From Anoxybacteroides rupiense (GTDB lineage: Bacteria > Bacillota > Bacilli > Bacillales > Anoxybacillaceae): a stretch of 64,000 nucleotides of DNA. The translations under genes and the position numbers were made by a program. Below are positions 50,489-58,620 of this stretch, piece by piece. Each line of letters opens with the position of its first letter. The first letter of the stretch is position 1. The DNA is taken from the NCBI RefSeq assembly GCF_014196195.1, contig NZ_JACIDF010000001.1:372001-436000 (forward strand). Direction: 5' to 3'. Below the pieces are notes generated by a model. It was not told where the DNA came from. It was given only the letters and a program-made list of their open reading frames with translations, and ran no database searches.

Positions 50489-51262
50489 TTAAATTCCTCC
50501 AAACCGGCGACCACGCTTTTGAAATTCCGCAATCGCTTCTAATAAATGCTGTTCTGTAAAATCTGGCCAAAGTACATCAGTAAACCAAAACTCGGTATAA
50601 GCAAGCTGCCAAAGCATAAAGTTGCTTAACCGAATTTCTCCGCTTGTACGAATCAGCAAATCAGGATCTTTTAAATTTCTAGTCATTAAATAAGAAGCCA
50701 CTACTTCTTCATCGATTTGCTCCGCAGATAAATACCCTTGCTGCACCTGCTTTGCGATTTCTTTTACTGCGTGCGTAATTTCAGCGCGGCTGCCGTAATT
50801 TAATGCAAAATTTAAAATAAGACCTGTATTATGCTTCGTGTCTTCCACCGCTTTTTTAACAGCGGTCTGCGTATGCTCCGGAAGCTGATTGCAGTCCCCG
50901 ATAACACGAACGGTTACGTTCTCTTCAATTAATTCCGGCAAAAAGGTGGTTAGAAACTGCTCGGGAAGCTTCATTAAATAGTCAACCTCGCTTTTGGGTC
51001 GCTTCCAGTTTTCAGTGGAGAACGCATAAAGTGTTAATACTTTAATTCCCAGTTCATTGGCAAAGCGAGTAATTTTGCGAACAACCTGCATCCCTTCATA
51101 ATGTCCCGCAGCCCGCGGTAATGCCCGTTTTTTCGCCCAGCGGCCATTGCCATCCATAATGATAGCAACATGCTCAGGAACAGGCTGCTGCAAAATATTT
51201 TCTTTTGTATACTCAATCGAAAAATTCGATTGCTCTTTATGTTTCCAAATCTTATTAAACAT
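50489..51262 (-). CDS. uppS: Undecaprenyl pyrophosphate synthase (isoprenyl transferase)
   Basis: A 257-residue cis-prenyltransferase making the C55 carrier lipid for wall synthesis. HVAIIMDGNGRWA contains the catalytic Asp37; LTLYAFSTENWKRP and DLLIRTSGEIRLSNFMLWQ are conserved. The ATG at 51262 with GCGGAGGA is preferred over upstream alternatives. It is followed closely by cdsA. Confidence 0.96.
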   Translation of the reverse strand: MFNKIWKHKEQSNFSIEYTKENILQQPVPEHVAIIMDGNGRWAKKRALPRAAGHYEGMQVVRKITRFANELGIKVLTLYAFSTENWKRPKSEVDYLMKLPEQFLTTFLPELIEENVTVRVIGDCNQLPEHTQTAVKKAVEDTKHNTGLILNFALNYGSRAEITHAVKEIAKQVQQGYLSAEQIDEEVVASYLMTRNLKDPDLLIRTSGEIRLSNFMLWQLAYTEFWFTDVLWPDFTEQHLLEAIAEFQKRGRRFGGI

Positions 51263-51366
51263 CCTAGTCCTCCGCTTTTTCGATATTTTCAACATACTAT
51301 GAGGCTAGTGTAATCAAGAAACAAAACATTCGTCAAACATGTACCTCATTTCGCTTTTTCATTATA

Positions 51367-51403
51367 GCAAAAAAACCCTCTTTGCACATAGAGGGTTTTT
51401 TGC
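51367..51403 (-). terminator. Terminator of frr
   Basis: AAAAACCCTCT (51371-51381) pairs with AGAGGGTTTTT (51390-51400); T run on the minus strand. It separates the rpsB-frr unit from uppS-cdsA-dxr. Confidence 0.9.
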
Positions 51404-51420
51404 ATCAGCCAGCAAGAAGA

Positions 51421-51978
51421 TTATACTTCCATTACTTCTTTTTCTTTTTCCTTTGTCAGAGCTTCGATTTTAGCGATATGCTCGTCGGTTATTTTTTGAA
51501 TATCGTCTGTATAGCCACGCAATTCGTCTTCCGTAATGTCGCCGTTTTTCTCTAGCTTTTTCAAGTCATCGTTTGCATCGCGGCGAATATTACGAACGGC
51601 TACTTTCGCATCTTCTGAATATTTCTTGACAACCTTGACAAGCTCGCGGCGGCGCTCTTCTGTTAACGGCGGAATCGTAATGCGGATGACCGAGCCGTCA
51701 TTGGATGGAGTTAATCCTAAATCAGAAGCCAAAATAGATTTTTCAATATCTTTTAAGATCGATTTGTCGTATGGTTGAATAACAAGCAAACGCGCTTCTG
51801 GGACCGTGATGCCCGCCAATTGATTGATCGGCGTCGATACCCCGTAGTAATCGACTGTAATTTTTTCAAGCAGCCCTGGATTCGCTCTTCCTGCGCGAAT
51901 TCCGGCTAATTCGCGGCTAAAAGCCTGGACGGCTTTATCCATTTTTTCTTTTGTTGTTGTTAATACTTGCTTTGCCAT
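51421..51978 (-). CDS. frr: Ribosome recycling factor
   Basis: A 185-residue factor that splits post-termination ribosomes with EF-G. It has the conserved [13 protein letters not shown] and the C-terminal helical [20 protein letters not shown]. The ATG at 51978 follows GGGGGAAATAAAC, two bases after the pyrH stop. Confidence 0.97.
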   Translation of the reverse strand: MAKQVLTTTKEKMDKAVQAFSRELAGIRAGRANPGLLEKITVDYYGVSTPINQLAGITVPEARLLVIQPYDKSILKDIEKSILASDLGLTPSNDGSVIRITIPPLTEERRRELVKVVKKYSEDAKVAVRNIRRDANDDLKKLEKNGDITEDELRGYTDDIQKITDEHIAKIEALTKEKEKEVMEV

Positions 51979-51980
51979 GT

Positions 51981-52703
51981 TTATTTCCCCCTTACAATTG
52001 TTCCTATATTTTCGCCAAGAACAACGCGTTTTATATTGCCTTCCTCCATAATCGAAAATACAATTAACGGAATATCGTTATCCATACATAAAGAGGAAGC
52101 TGTTGAATCCATGACGCCTAGCCCTTGTTTAATGACATCAAGATATGAAAGCTGGTCATATTTCACTGCATTTTGATCGATTTTGGGATCAGCGTTGTAA
52201 ACGCCGTCTACATTATTTTTCGCCATTAAAATAACGTCTGCTTCAATTTCTGCGGCACGAAGCGCAGCCGTTGTATCAGTGGAAAAATAAGGATTACCGG
52301 TGCCAGCAGCAAAAATGACGACACGTTTTTTCTCAAGGTGGCGAATCGCTCTTCTTCTTATGTATGGTTCTGCGACTTGACGCATTTCGATGGATGTCTG
52401 TACGCGCGTTTCCACCCCGAGATGCTCAAGGCTATCCTGAAGCGCCAGCGAATTCATGACGGTTGCAAGCATGCCCATATAATCAGCAGTAGCCCGGTCC
52501 ATCCCCATTTCGCTGCCAATTTTTCCGCGCCAAATATTTCCTCCCCCAACTACAACAGCCACTTCCACACCCAGCTCTGCGATTTCTTTCACTTGCTTGG
52601 CAATGGATTTAATAATCGCGGGATTGATTCCAAATCCTTGATCCCCCGCTAAAGCTTCGCCGCTTAACTTCAGCACAACACGTTTATACTTTGGATTGCT
52701 CAT
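51981..52703 (-). CDS. pyrH: UMP kinase
   Basis: A 240-residue hexameric UMP kinase of the amino acid kinase fold ([43 protein letters not shown]). It supplies UDP for nucleotide and wall precursors. The ATG at 52703 has GGAGGAGTAAC. Confidence 0.97.
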   Translation of the reverse strand: MSNPKYKRVVLKLSGEALAGDQGFGINPAIIKSIAKQVKEIAELGVEVAVVVGGGNIWRGKIGSEMGMDRATADYMGMLATVMNSLALQDSLEHLGVETRVQTSIEMRQVAEPYIRRRAIRHLEKKRVVIFAAGTGNPYFSTDTTAALRAAEIEADVILMAKNNVDGVYNADPKIDQNAVKYDQLSYLDVIKQGLGVMDSTASSLCMDNDIPLIVFSIMEEGNIKRVVLGENIGTIVRGK

Positions 52704-52729
52704 GTTACTCCTCCGTGTAAGCTAATCTT

Positions 52730-52765
52730 TAAAAATAGGGAACACCTGTTGTGTTCCCTATTCCG
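52730..52765 (-). terminator. Terminator of tsf
   Basis: AATAGGGAACAC (52734-52745) pairs with GTGTTCCCTATT (52751-52762); the minus strand continues TTTTTAAAG. Confidence 0.9.
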
Positions 52766-52774
52766 CTTCGCTCA

Positions 52775-53656
52775 TTACTTTCTAACTTGGTTCATTACTT
52801 CTTCAGCGAAGTTATCCTGGCGTTTTTCGATTCCTTCGCCCACTTCATAACGAACGAAGCTTTTTACTGTCGCACCATTTGTTTCAACAAATTGACGAAC
52901 TTTCATATCTGGATTTTTTACAAACGATTGCTCTAGCAAGCAAATGTCTTCATAAAATTTATTTAAACGGCCCTCTACCATTTTTTCTACAATATTTTCT
53001 GGTTTTCCTTCGTTAAGAGCTTGTTGCTTTAATACTTCGCGCTCACGGTTAATTTCTTCCTGAGACACTTGATCGCGAGATACATATTTTGGATTAAGCG
53101 CTGCAATATGCATAGCTACATCCTTTGCAATCGCCTCATCTGTTGTTCCTTCTAGCACCGTCAATACGCCGATGCGTCCACCCATGTGAAGGTAAGCTCC
53201 AAACGCTGCATTGTCTCCTTTTTCAACAATTTCAAAGCGGCGAAGCGTTAGTTTTTCACCGATTTTGGCAATAGCGGCATTAATATGCTCTTCTACAGTT
53301 GTACCGTTATCCATTGTTTGCTGAAGCGCTGCTTCTACTGTTGCTGGCTTGTGCGTTAATAGATGAGCAGCAAGCTCTTTTACAAGCACTTTGAACCCTT
53401 CGTTTTTCGCTACGAAGTCAGTTTCAGAGTTTACTTCCAAAATAACAGCTGTATTGCCTTGCACTTCAATAAGTGTTGTTCCTTCCGCAGCAATTCGGTC
53501 CGCTTTTTTAGCTGCTTTCGCAATTCCTTTTTCGCGAAGCCAGTCAATTGCTTTCTCCATATCTCCGTTTGTTTCTGTGAGCGCTTTTTTACAATCCATC
53601 ATGCCTGCGCCCGTTTTTTCACGTAACTCTTTTACCATTTGAGCTGTAATTGCCAT
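52775..53656 (-). CDS. tsf: Elongation factor Ts
   Basis: A 293-residue nucleotide exchange factor for EF-Tu. It has the N-terminal UBA-like domain with [17 protein letters not shown] and the core [14 protein letters not shown]. The ATG at 53656 is used (length equal to B. subtilis); the ATG at 53665 is only two bases after AAGGAGG. Confidence 0.97.
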   Translation of the reverse strand: MAITAQMVKELREKTGAGMMDCKKALTETNGDMEKAIDWLREKGIAKAAKKADRIAAEGTTLIEVQGNTAVILEVNSETDFVAKNEGFKVLVKELAAHLLTHKPATVEAALQQTMDNGTTVEEHINAAIAKIGEKLTLRRFEIVEKGDNAAFGAYLHMGGRIGVLTVLEGTTDEAIAKDVAMHIAALNPKYVSRDQVSQEEINREREVLKQQALNEGKPENIVEKMVEGRLNKFYEDICLLEQSFVKNPDMKVRQFVETNGATVKSFVRYEVGEGIEKRQDNFAEEVMNQVRK

Positions 53657-53695
53657 AAGAATCATGTCCTCCTTCTAGTGTATACGCATATATGT

Positions 53696-53724
53696 AAACA
53701 AAATTCGCAGCGCAAATTTTGTTT
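53696..53724 (-). other. Hairpin in the rpsB-tsf spacer
   Basis: Perfect 10-bp stem AAACAAAATT/AATTTTGTTT with a 9-nt loop, in the leader of tsf. No T run on the minus strand. A TATACT box lies upstream of it (about 53740), so tsf may also have its own start point. Confidence 0.55.
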
Positions 53725-53771
53725 GCTCCCGCCCTTTTTAGTATAGCCAAACAAGGGAGAATTTCTGTCTC

Positions 53772-53812
53772 AAAAAAAGGTGATAAAAGGCACTTCCCCT
53801 CTTATCACCTTT
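53772..53812 (-). terminator. Terminator/attenuator after rpsB
   Basis: AAAGGTGATAA (53776-53786) pairs with TTATCACCTTT (53802-53812); T run on the minus strand. tsf downstream needs readthrough or a promoter of its own. Confidence 0.85.
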
Positions 53813-53833
53813 CCAAACTTTTTTGAAGCCTGT

Positions 53834-54541
53834 TTATTCAGCGGCTACAACAGCTTCTTCGCCTTGTTTTGCTTCTAAAATAGCATCTGCAATTTTTGCT
53901 GTGAGAAGTTTTACGGCACGGATCGCATCGTCGTTTGCCGGAATGACATAGTCAATTTCATCTGGATCGCAGTTTGTATCAACAATACCAACGATCGGGA
54001 TATTTAATTTGCGCGCTTCTGCAACCGCGATGCGCTCTTTGCGAGGATCGATAACAAATAACGCATCTGGAAGCTGCTTCATTTCTTTAATACCGCCTAA
54101 AAATTTCTCTAAACGCTCTAGCTCTTTTTTCAAGCCAATCACTTCTTTTTTAGGCAATACATCAAATGTTCCGTCTTCTGCCATTTTTTCAATCTCTTTC
54201 AAGCGTTTAATCCGTTTTTGAATGGTTTCAAAGTTCGTTAATGTACCGCCTAACCAGCGCTGATTTACATAGAACATACCAGAACGTTCTGCTTCTTCTT
54301 TAACAGAGTCCTGTGCTTGCTTCTTTGTACCTACAAAAAGAACTTTTCCGCCATTTGCTGCTAATTCTCTAACAAAGTTGTAAGCTTCCTCAACTTTTTT
54401 TACTGTTTTTTGCAAATCGATAATATAAATGCCGTTGCGCTCAGTGAAGATATATTTTTTCATTTTAGGGTTCCAACGGCGCGTTTGATGTCCAAAATGA
54501 ACACCTGCTTCAAGCAATTGTTTCATTGAAATCACTGACAT
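53834..54541 (-). CDS. rpsB: Ribosomal protein S2
   Basis: A 235-residue 30S protein ([53 protein letters not shown] split by a few residues). The ATG at 54541 has an AGGAGGAAAAGATCA site. A leader of about 115 nt with two hairpins lies upstream. Confidence 0.97.
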   Translation of the reverse strand: MSVISMKQLLEAGVHFGHQTRRWNPKMKKYIFTERNGIYIIDLQKTVKKVEEAYNFVRELAANGGKVLFVGTKKQAQDSVKEEAERSGMFYVNQRWLGGTLTNFETIQKRIKRLKEIEKMAEDGTFDVLPKKEVIGLKKELERLEKFLGGIKEMKQLPDALFVIDPRKERIAVAEARKLNIPIVGIVDTNCDPDEIDYVIPANDDAIRAVKLLTAKIADAILEAKQGEEAVVAAE

Positions 54542-54589
54542 TGATCTTTTCCTCCTGTAAATGGTTTCTTTCCTCCGCCTATTTCATCC

Positions 54590-54624
54590 TTAAGCAAGAC
54601 TGAGACATCAGCACCATTGCTTAA
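54590..54624 (-). promoter_or_regulatory. Structured rpsB leader
   Basis: TTAAGCAA (54590-54597) pairs with TTGCTTAA (54617-54624), and a smaller GTGTG/CACAC hairpin lies just upstream (54634-54648). This resembles a regulated ribosomal-protein leader, possibly bound by S2; that role is inferred from position. Confidence 0.45.
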
Positions 54625-54656
54625 ATCCATAAGCGTGTGTATTCACACCATGTAAA

Positions 54657-54685
54657 AATATATCACAATTAAAAACGACAATCAA
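54657..54685 (-). promoter_or_regulatory. Predicted sigma-A promoter of rpsB
   Basis: TTGATT (54680-54685), a 17-nt spacer and TATATT (54657-54662) on the minus strand. Confidence 0.72.
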
Positions 54686-54696
54686 GCTGTATTTCG

Positions 54697-55197
54697 CTAC
54701 ATTTGCCGAAATTTGAGCAGCAGTTCAATTTCTGTTTTTCCTTTATTTAACAATTTAGCGATTTCTTCAATCGTTTTTCCTTCTTTTTGCAGCTGTTCTG
54801 CCTGTTCTGCAATAGAGGAAGGAGGGGATGGAACTTCCTTTTGCTGCTGGTTCGTTTCGCTGATTTCTATTCTGTCTTTGATAGTGTCAACCTGCTCCAT
54901 CGGCGGCAGCCACTCATCATCCTTTACTGGAGCAGAATGCTGTTTAGGAACAGGCGATGGCTTCGTTTGCACACTGTCGCGGCTTCTCATCCTTTGCGAC
55001 AACGCTTGCAAAAAGCGTTCATTTTCCTCTTTCCATTCCAACAAATAAGCTGAAATCGTCTCTTCCATCTCTTGAATAAGCTGTGATTGCTTTTTTTCAA
55101 CCTCTTTTACCTTTGACAGCTGCAAATACAATAAAATGATGATAAAAAGAGAGAGAGCATGCAAGGCAAAGCTTACAGTCAATAAAAATGCGATCAT
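54697..55197 (-). CDS. SwrB-like DUF6115 membrane-anchored protein
   Basis: A 166-residue protein with one N-terminal membrane helix (about 2-27), a charged coiled coil (about 30-70), a low-complexity linker and a C-terminal module EGKTIEEIAKLLNKGKTEIELLL resembling the end of SwrB (YlxL). In B. subtilis swrB also lies between sigD and rpsB and promotes flagellar export apparatus activation. Sequence identity outside the ends is unclear, so I leave the symbol blank. The frame starts at ATG 55197. Confidence 0.75.
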   Translation of the reverse strand: MIAFLLTVSFALHALSLFIIILLYLQLSKVKEVEKKQSQLIQEMEETISAYLLEWKEENERFLQALSQRMRSRDSVQTKPSPVPKQHSAPVKDDEWLPPMEQVDTIKDRIEISETNQQQKEVPSPPSSIAEQAEQLQKEGKTIEEIAKLLNKGKTEIELLLKFRQM

Positions 55198-55206
55198 TGA
55201 ATTCTT

Positions 55207-55467
55207 CTACCCCATTAAATCGATATTTTTTCCTTTATATGGATGAACTTGTTTATGCTGTATCCCATGCTTTTCCTTTTCCCAACAGGCGCTTTGGGTG
55301 GTCTGTTTGCTTGTCACCTGCCGTTTCGCGCGTTCTTGCCGCTTCTGCATAGCTGCTGCTAATTGCGCTTGAGCAAGCCCAGATTGCTGCTGAAGCTGTT
55401 CTTGGATCTTTCCGATTTCGTTCATTCTCGGAAGTGCTACTTGCAATTCTACTAATTTCAAACTCAT
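55207..55467 (-). CDS. Short uncharacterised protein in the fla/che locus
   Basis: An 86-residue basic, glutamine-rich protein (LKLVELQVALPRMNEIGKIQ; then QLQQQSGLAQAQLAAAMQK). The N-terminal half reads as an amphipathic or coiled-coil helix. GGAAGTGAAAGC precedes the ATG at 55467. I do not recognise the family, but it fits the small unassigned protein seen upstream of swrB-like genes in some bacilli. No membrane segment or catalytic motif is visible. Confidence 0.65.
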   Translation of the reverse strand: MSLKLVELQVALPRMNEIGKIQEQLQQQSGLAQAQLAAAMQKRQERAKRQVTSKQTTQSACWEKEKHGIQHKQVHPYKGKNIDLMG

Positions 55468-55833
55468 GCTTTCACTTCCTTTGCACAGACCGATTTTCTG
55501 GCATCATTAGCAATGAACCTTGTCTGTTTTTGAAGACGTTTGTCAGTCTGGGGAAACTCAGACGAAAGAAAGAGCGATCATATAAAGAGGAAACCGCTAT
55601 CGAAAGGCTCGTCTCTGCTATGATCTAACCAAATCGTCCTGTATTCCCTCCACACATCCTTATGGCAAACTGCTTTCATTCCTTATTTTTGTCACCGCCG
55701 ACAAACAGACAGCTTGTCGGTTTGACCTTATCTATATTGGTTCAAGCACGCTAAATTGCCCGAAAACCCATCTGCATGTTTTAGATGATGAAAACAGCTT
55801 TCACCAACGGCGCTCAACTGGCTGATGAGTTCA
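55468..55833. other. 366-bp gap downstream of sigD with no supported gene
   Basis: No frame with a good ribosome binding site spans this stretch. A 33-codon minus-strand frame (starting ATGAAAGCAGTTTGC) is weak. A CCGACAA/TTGTCGG hairpin is at 55698-55720 without a T run. It may be the footprint of a lost gene: several related genomes carry a DUF342/FapA gene here, as far as I recall. Confidence 0.5.
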
Positions 55834-56598
55834 TTATAACACTTGTGTTAATATTTTTCGCAGTTTAAAAATCGCTTTTGAATGTATTTGTGAAATCCGC
55901 GATGTCGATAATCCCATAATTTGTCCAATTTCGGTCAAGGTTAACTCCTCTTTATAAAACAAGCTGATCACAAGCTGTTCTTTTTCGTTTAGCTGCTTAA
56001 TAACAGCAGCAAGCTGCTCATACATTTCTTGTCTTAGAACCGCCTCTTCGGGCGACGACGTTTTTTCATCACGCAGCGTTAGCGGGCTGTTTTCTTCTTC
56101 TTCGTTTTCCTTCGACCAATCATCAAGAGATAAAATATTAGCAAAAAACCCCTCATTCATGACTGAACATACTTCTTCTTCAGTCATGCCTAGTTCATCT
56201 GCGACTTCTTTGGCAGTCACTGTCCGCATATGCCGCTGCTCCATTTTCGCAATGGCGGCTTCAATTTTTTTCGCCTTTTCTCTTGTGCTGCGAGGGAGCC
56301 AGTCTTCCTTCCGCAATCCGTCTAAAATGGCGCCGCGAATTCGAAACGAAGCATACGTATCAAATTTTAAGTCGCGAGAAGGATCAAATCTTTCAAGCGC
56401 GTCGTAAAGCCCCATTAATCCAAAGCTGATTAAATCTTGTTTGTTTACAGTTTTGGGCAATGATACAGCAATTCGTTGTACTTGATAATACACAAGCGGC
56501 ATGTATCTTTGTACAAGCTCATCTCCCGCTTGTGGATCACGCTTATCAATCCAATTGTCCCAATAATTTTGCTCCTTGCGCGCTGAGGCGTTTGTCAT
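55834..56598 (-). CDS. sigD: RNA polymerase sigma-D (sigma-28, FliA type)
   Basis: A 254-residue sigma factor for flagellar, chemotaxis and autolysin genes. Region 2 holds DLISFGLMGLYDALERFDPS and FDTYASFRIRGAILDGLR; region 4 has TLTEIGQIMGLSTSRISQIH. AGGAGTATC before the ATG at 56598. It is the usual last major gene of the fla/che operon and follows cheD and a small membrane gene. Confidence 0.97.
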   Translation of the reverse strand: MTNASARKEQNYWDNWIDKRDPQAGDELVQRYMPLVYYQVQRIAVSLPKTVNKQDLISFGLMGLYDALERFDPSRDLKFDTYASFRIRGAILDGLRKEDWLPRSTREKAKKIEAAIAKMEQRHMRTVTAKEVADELGMTEEEVCSVMNEGFFANILSLDDWSKENEEEENSPLTLRDEKTSSPEEAVLRQEMYEQLAAVIKQLNEKEQLVISLFYKEELTLTEIGQIMGLSTSRISQIHSKAIFKLRKILTQVL

Positions 56599-56645
56599 GA
56601 TACTCCTCCCCGTTCATCCTGAAACTGCTTGATGGCATATGTTCA

Positions 56646-56966
56646 TTAACCGTCTTTTTCGTCATGGAGCATATGCCGAATGTAAGCGGCAACCTGCTGT
56701 GCTTCTTCTTTTGTAAGTCCTTCCGTTAATGGTTGCAGCTCGTTGGCATCCAGCGAATGTGAAGGCTTTTTCTTTGCTTGGACCGATTCTCTACTAATAT
56801 AGGCAAACATCCATTGAAACACATAGCCGCTCACAAAGAAGGCGATAAAAGAGACCGCGCTGCGTAAAAGCGTCGTAGCTATTGTATGGGCAGGAAACGA
56901 TAAGAAAAACACCAACATAAATCCAGCTGTTCCGAATAATACCCGACCCGTCAATGCACGAACCAT
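56646..56966 (-). CDS. Small membrane protein between cheD and sigD
   Basis: A 106-residue protein with two predicted membrane helices (about 5-25 and 30-55) and a cytoplasmic C-terminal tail ending with a short helix (TKEEAQQVAAYIRHMLHDE). The ATG directly follows the cheD stop (TAGATG), so it is coupled; the ribosome binding site (AAGGAG) is 14 nt upstream. Not recognised; the position suggests a flagellum or chemotaxis accessory. Confidence 0.75.
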   Translation of the reverse strand: MVRALTGRVLFGTAGFMLVFFLSFPAHTIATTLLRSAVSFIAFFVSGYVFQWMFAYISRESVQAKKKPSHSLDANELQPLTEGLTKEEAQQVAAYIRHMLHDEKDG

Positions 56967-57467
56967 CTATATTTCTTTTACTCCTTGGTTAACTGTGCGA
57001 ATAAATAAAAGACCTGTTTGCGGATTAAATTCAATCGTTCTTCCGCTGTTTCCTCCCACATCTTCGGCCACGATCGGAATATGGAAGCGTTGCAGCTGCT
57101 GCTTGACCGCTTCAACATTTCTTGGTCCAATCCTCATCATGTCCGTATTGGCTGAATGAAACTGAAACATTTGTGCTCCGCCAGCCATTTTCGCTTTAAG
57201 GGCGCTTTTTCTGCCGCCCGCTTTTACAACAAGCGATATAAGCGCTTCTATTGCCGTATCTGCGTATTTGGCTACATTTAGGCTTTCCGACCTTGCCAGC
57301 GATGAACTAGGCAGCATCACATGCGCCAATCCAGCAACTCCTTTCATCAAATCAAAAACGACAACACCAACGCAAGACCCTAATCCAGATGTACGAATAA
57401 GATAAGGCACCTGAACGACATTCATATCAGCAATCCCTACTTTTATGACGTTCACAATTTCATTCAT
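56967..57467 (-). CDS. cheD: Chemoreceptor glutamine deamidase CheD
   Basis: A 166-residue deamidase that also stimulates CheC. Catalytic Cys32 in GLGSCVGVV and His49 in GLAHVMLP are present. It modifies receptor glutamines in the cytoplasmic array. Overlaps cheC by four bases. Confidence 0.95.
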   Translation of the reverse strand: MNEIVNVIKVGIADMNVVQVPYLIRTSGLGSCVGVVVFDLMKGVAGLAHVMLPSSSLARSESLNVAKYADTAIEALISLVVKAGGRKSALKAKMAGGAQMFQFHSANTDMMRIGPRNVEAVKQQLQRFHIPIVAEDVGGNSGRTIEFNPQTGLLFIRTVNQGVKEI

Positions 57468-58096
57468 GACAGTTCGACACCTAGTGAACGAAAAATAGGG
57501 GTAAATGAATCAGGATCAGGAAGAAGAAAGAAATGGCCATTCACGCTATCTTGCGGCTGGTGTTCTTCATGAACGGCTGTATCAATCACGATTGCATAAT
57601 CGCCAACCCGTGACAGCTCCAGCAGCCCGTATTGCAAAATCGCTCCGATCATATCAATGGTCAGTGCCGGCACTGACGGATACAGCTTTAAATGGGTGAA
57701 ATCAGCTAAAGCAGAAAGATACGACCCTGCTAATATATTTCCTAATTCTTGCAAAGCAGATAGGCCAAGATCGGACTGTGGCGAGGCAAACGAAAATTGG
57801 TGATCACCCGTCATTTGCTTTATAAATTGTTCCGCTTGCGGCAACGATAAAACAAAAAACATATTTCCCGGCGCTTCGCCTTCAATTCTTAGAAAAACAG
57901 CAGCTACAACCTGTTCCGCTCCCCCGACTAAGTCCATCATTTCATCAAATGAGACAACCTGAACATTCGGCACCTTCATTTCAATTTTTTTATTTAACAG
58001 CTTGGAGAGTGCCGTAGCTGCATTTCCAGCGCCAATATTGCCTATTTCTCGCAAAATATCCATATGATCCGCATTTAAGCGATTGACATTTGACAT
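57464..58096 (-). CDS. cheC: CheY-P phosphatase CheC
   Basis: A 210-residue CheC/FliY-family protein with two phosphatase motifs, [13 protein letters not shown] (E17, N20) and [13 protein letters not shown]. With CheD it dephosphorylates CheY-P for adaptation. ATG at 58096. Confidence 0.95.
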   Translation of the reverse strand: MSNVNRLNADHMDILREIGNIGAGNAATALSKLLNKKIEMKVPNVQVVSFDEMMDLVGGAEQVVAAVFLRIEGEAPGNMFFVLSLPQAEQFIKQMTGDHQFSFASPQSDLGLSALQELGNILAGSYLSALADFTHLKLYPSVPALTIDMIGAILQYGLLELSRVGDYAIVIDTAVHEEHQPQDSVNGHFFLLPDPDSFTPIFRSLGVELS

Positions 58097-58119
58097 GGTT
58101 AAACGTCCCCTCTATCTAT

Positions 58120-58575
58120 TTACGCTAAAACTGATTTTTCGGCATCCAGTACTTTTTCTAAGTTTAATAAAATTAATAATCTCTTGCCAACCTTCGCCAC
58201 TCCGTTAATATAATCAGCCTCTATGGCTTCAATTACTTCTGGAGGGGGCTCGATGCTCTTGACTGGTATATCCAACACATCGTTTGCAGCATCCACGATC
58301 AGACCGACCTCAATTTCGCCAAGCGCAACGATAATCACTCGGGTCTGCTCATTAAACGATTGTGATTCAATACCAAACCGCTCTCGCAAATCAATAATCG
58401 GAGTCACAACCCCACGTAAATTAATCACTCCTTTTACAAACTTAGGAGTTCTTGGAACGCGAGTAATATGCTGAACTTTTTCAATCGAACGAACCTGCTG
58501 TACAGGAATTGCGTATTCTTCATCCTTCAATTGAAAAACAATCACTTTTAATTCCGTTTCCCGAACTTCCACCAT
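58120..58575 (-). CDS. cheW: Chemotaxis coupling protein CheW
   Basis: A 151-residue SH3-like coupling protein between receptors and CheA (KVIVFQLKDEEYAIPVQQV; GVINLRGVVTPIIDLRERF). The ATG at 58575 is preferred because the one at 58584 is one base from AAGGAGGA. Confidence 0.93.
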   Translation of the reverse strand: MVEVRETELKVIVFQLKDEEYAIPVQQVRSIEKVQHITRVPRTPKFVKGVINLRGVVTPIIDLRERFGIESQSFNEQTRVIIVALGEIEVGLIVDAANDVLDIPVKSIEPPPEVIEAIEADYINGVAKVGKRLLILLNLEKVLDAEKSVLA

Positions 58576-58620
58576 TTTCTCCATTCCTCCTTAGGACCAT
58601 GCGGCATCTCTATAACAGGT

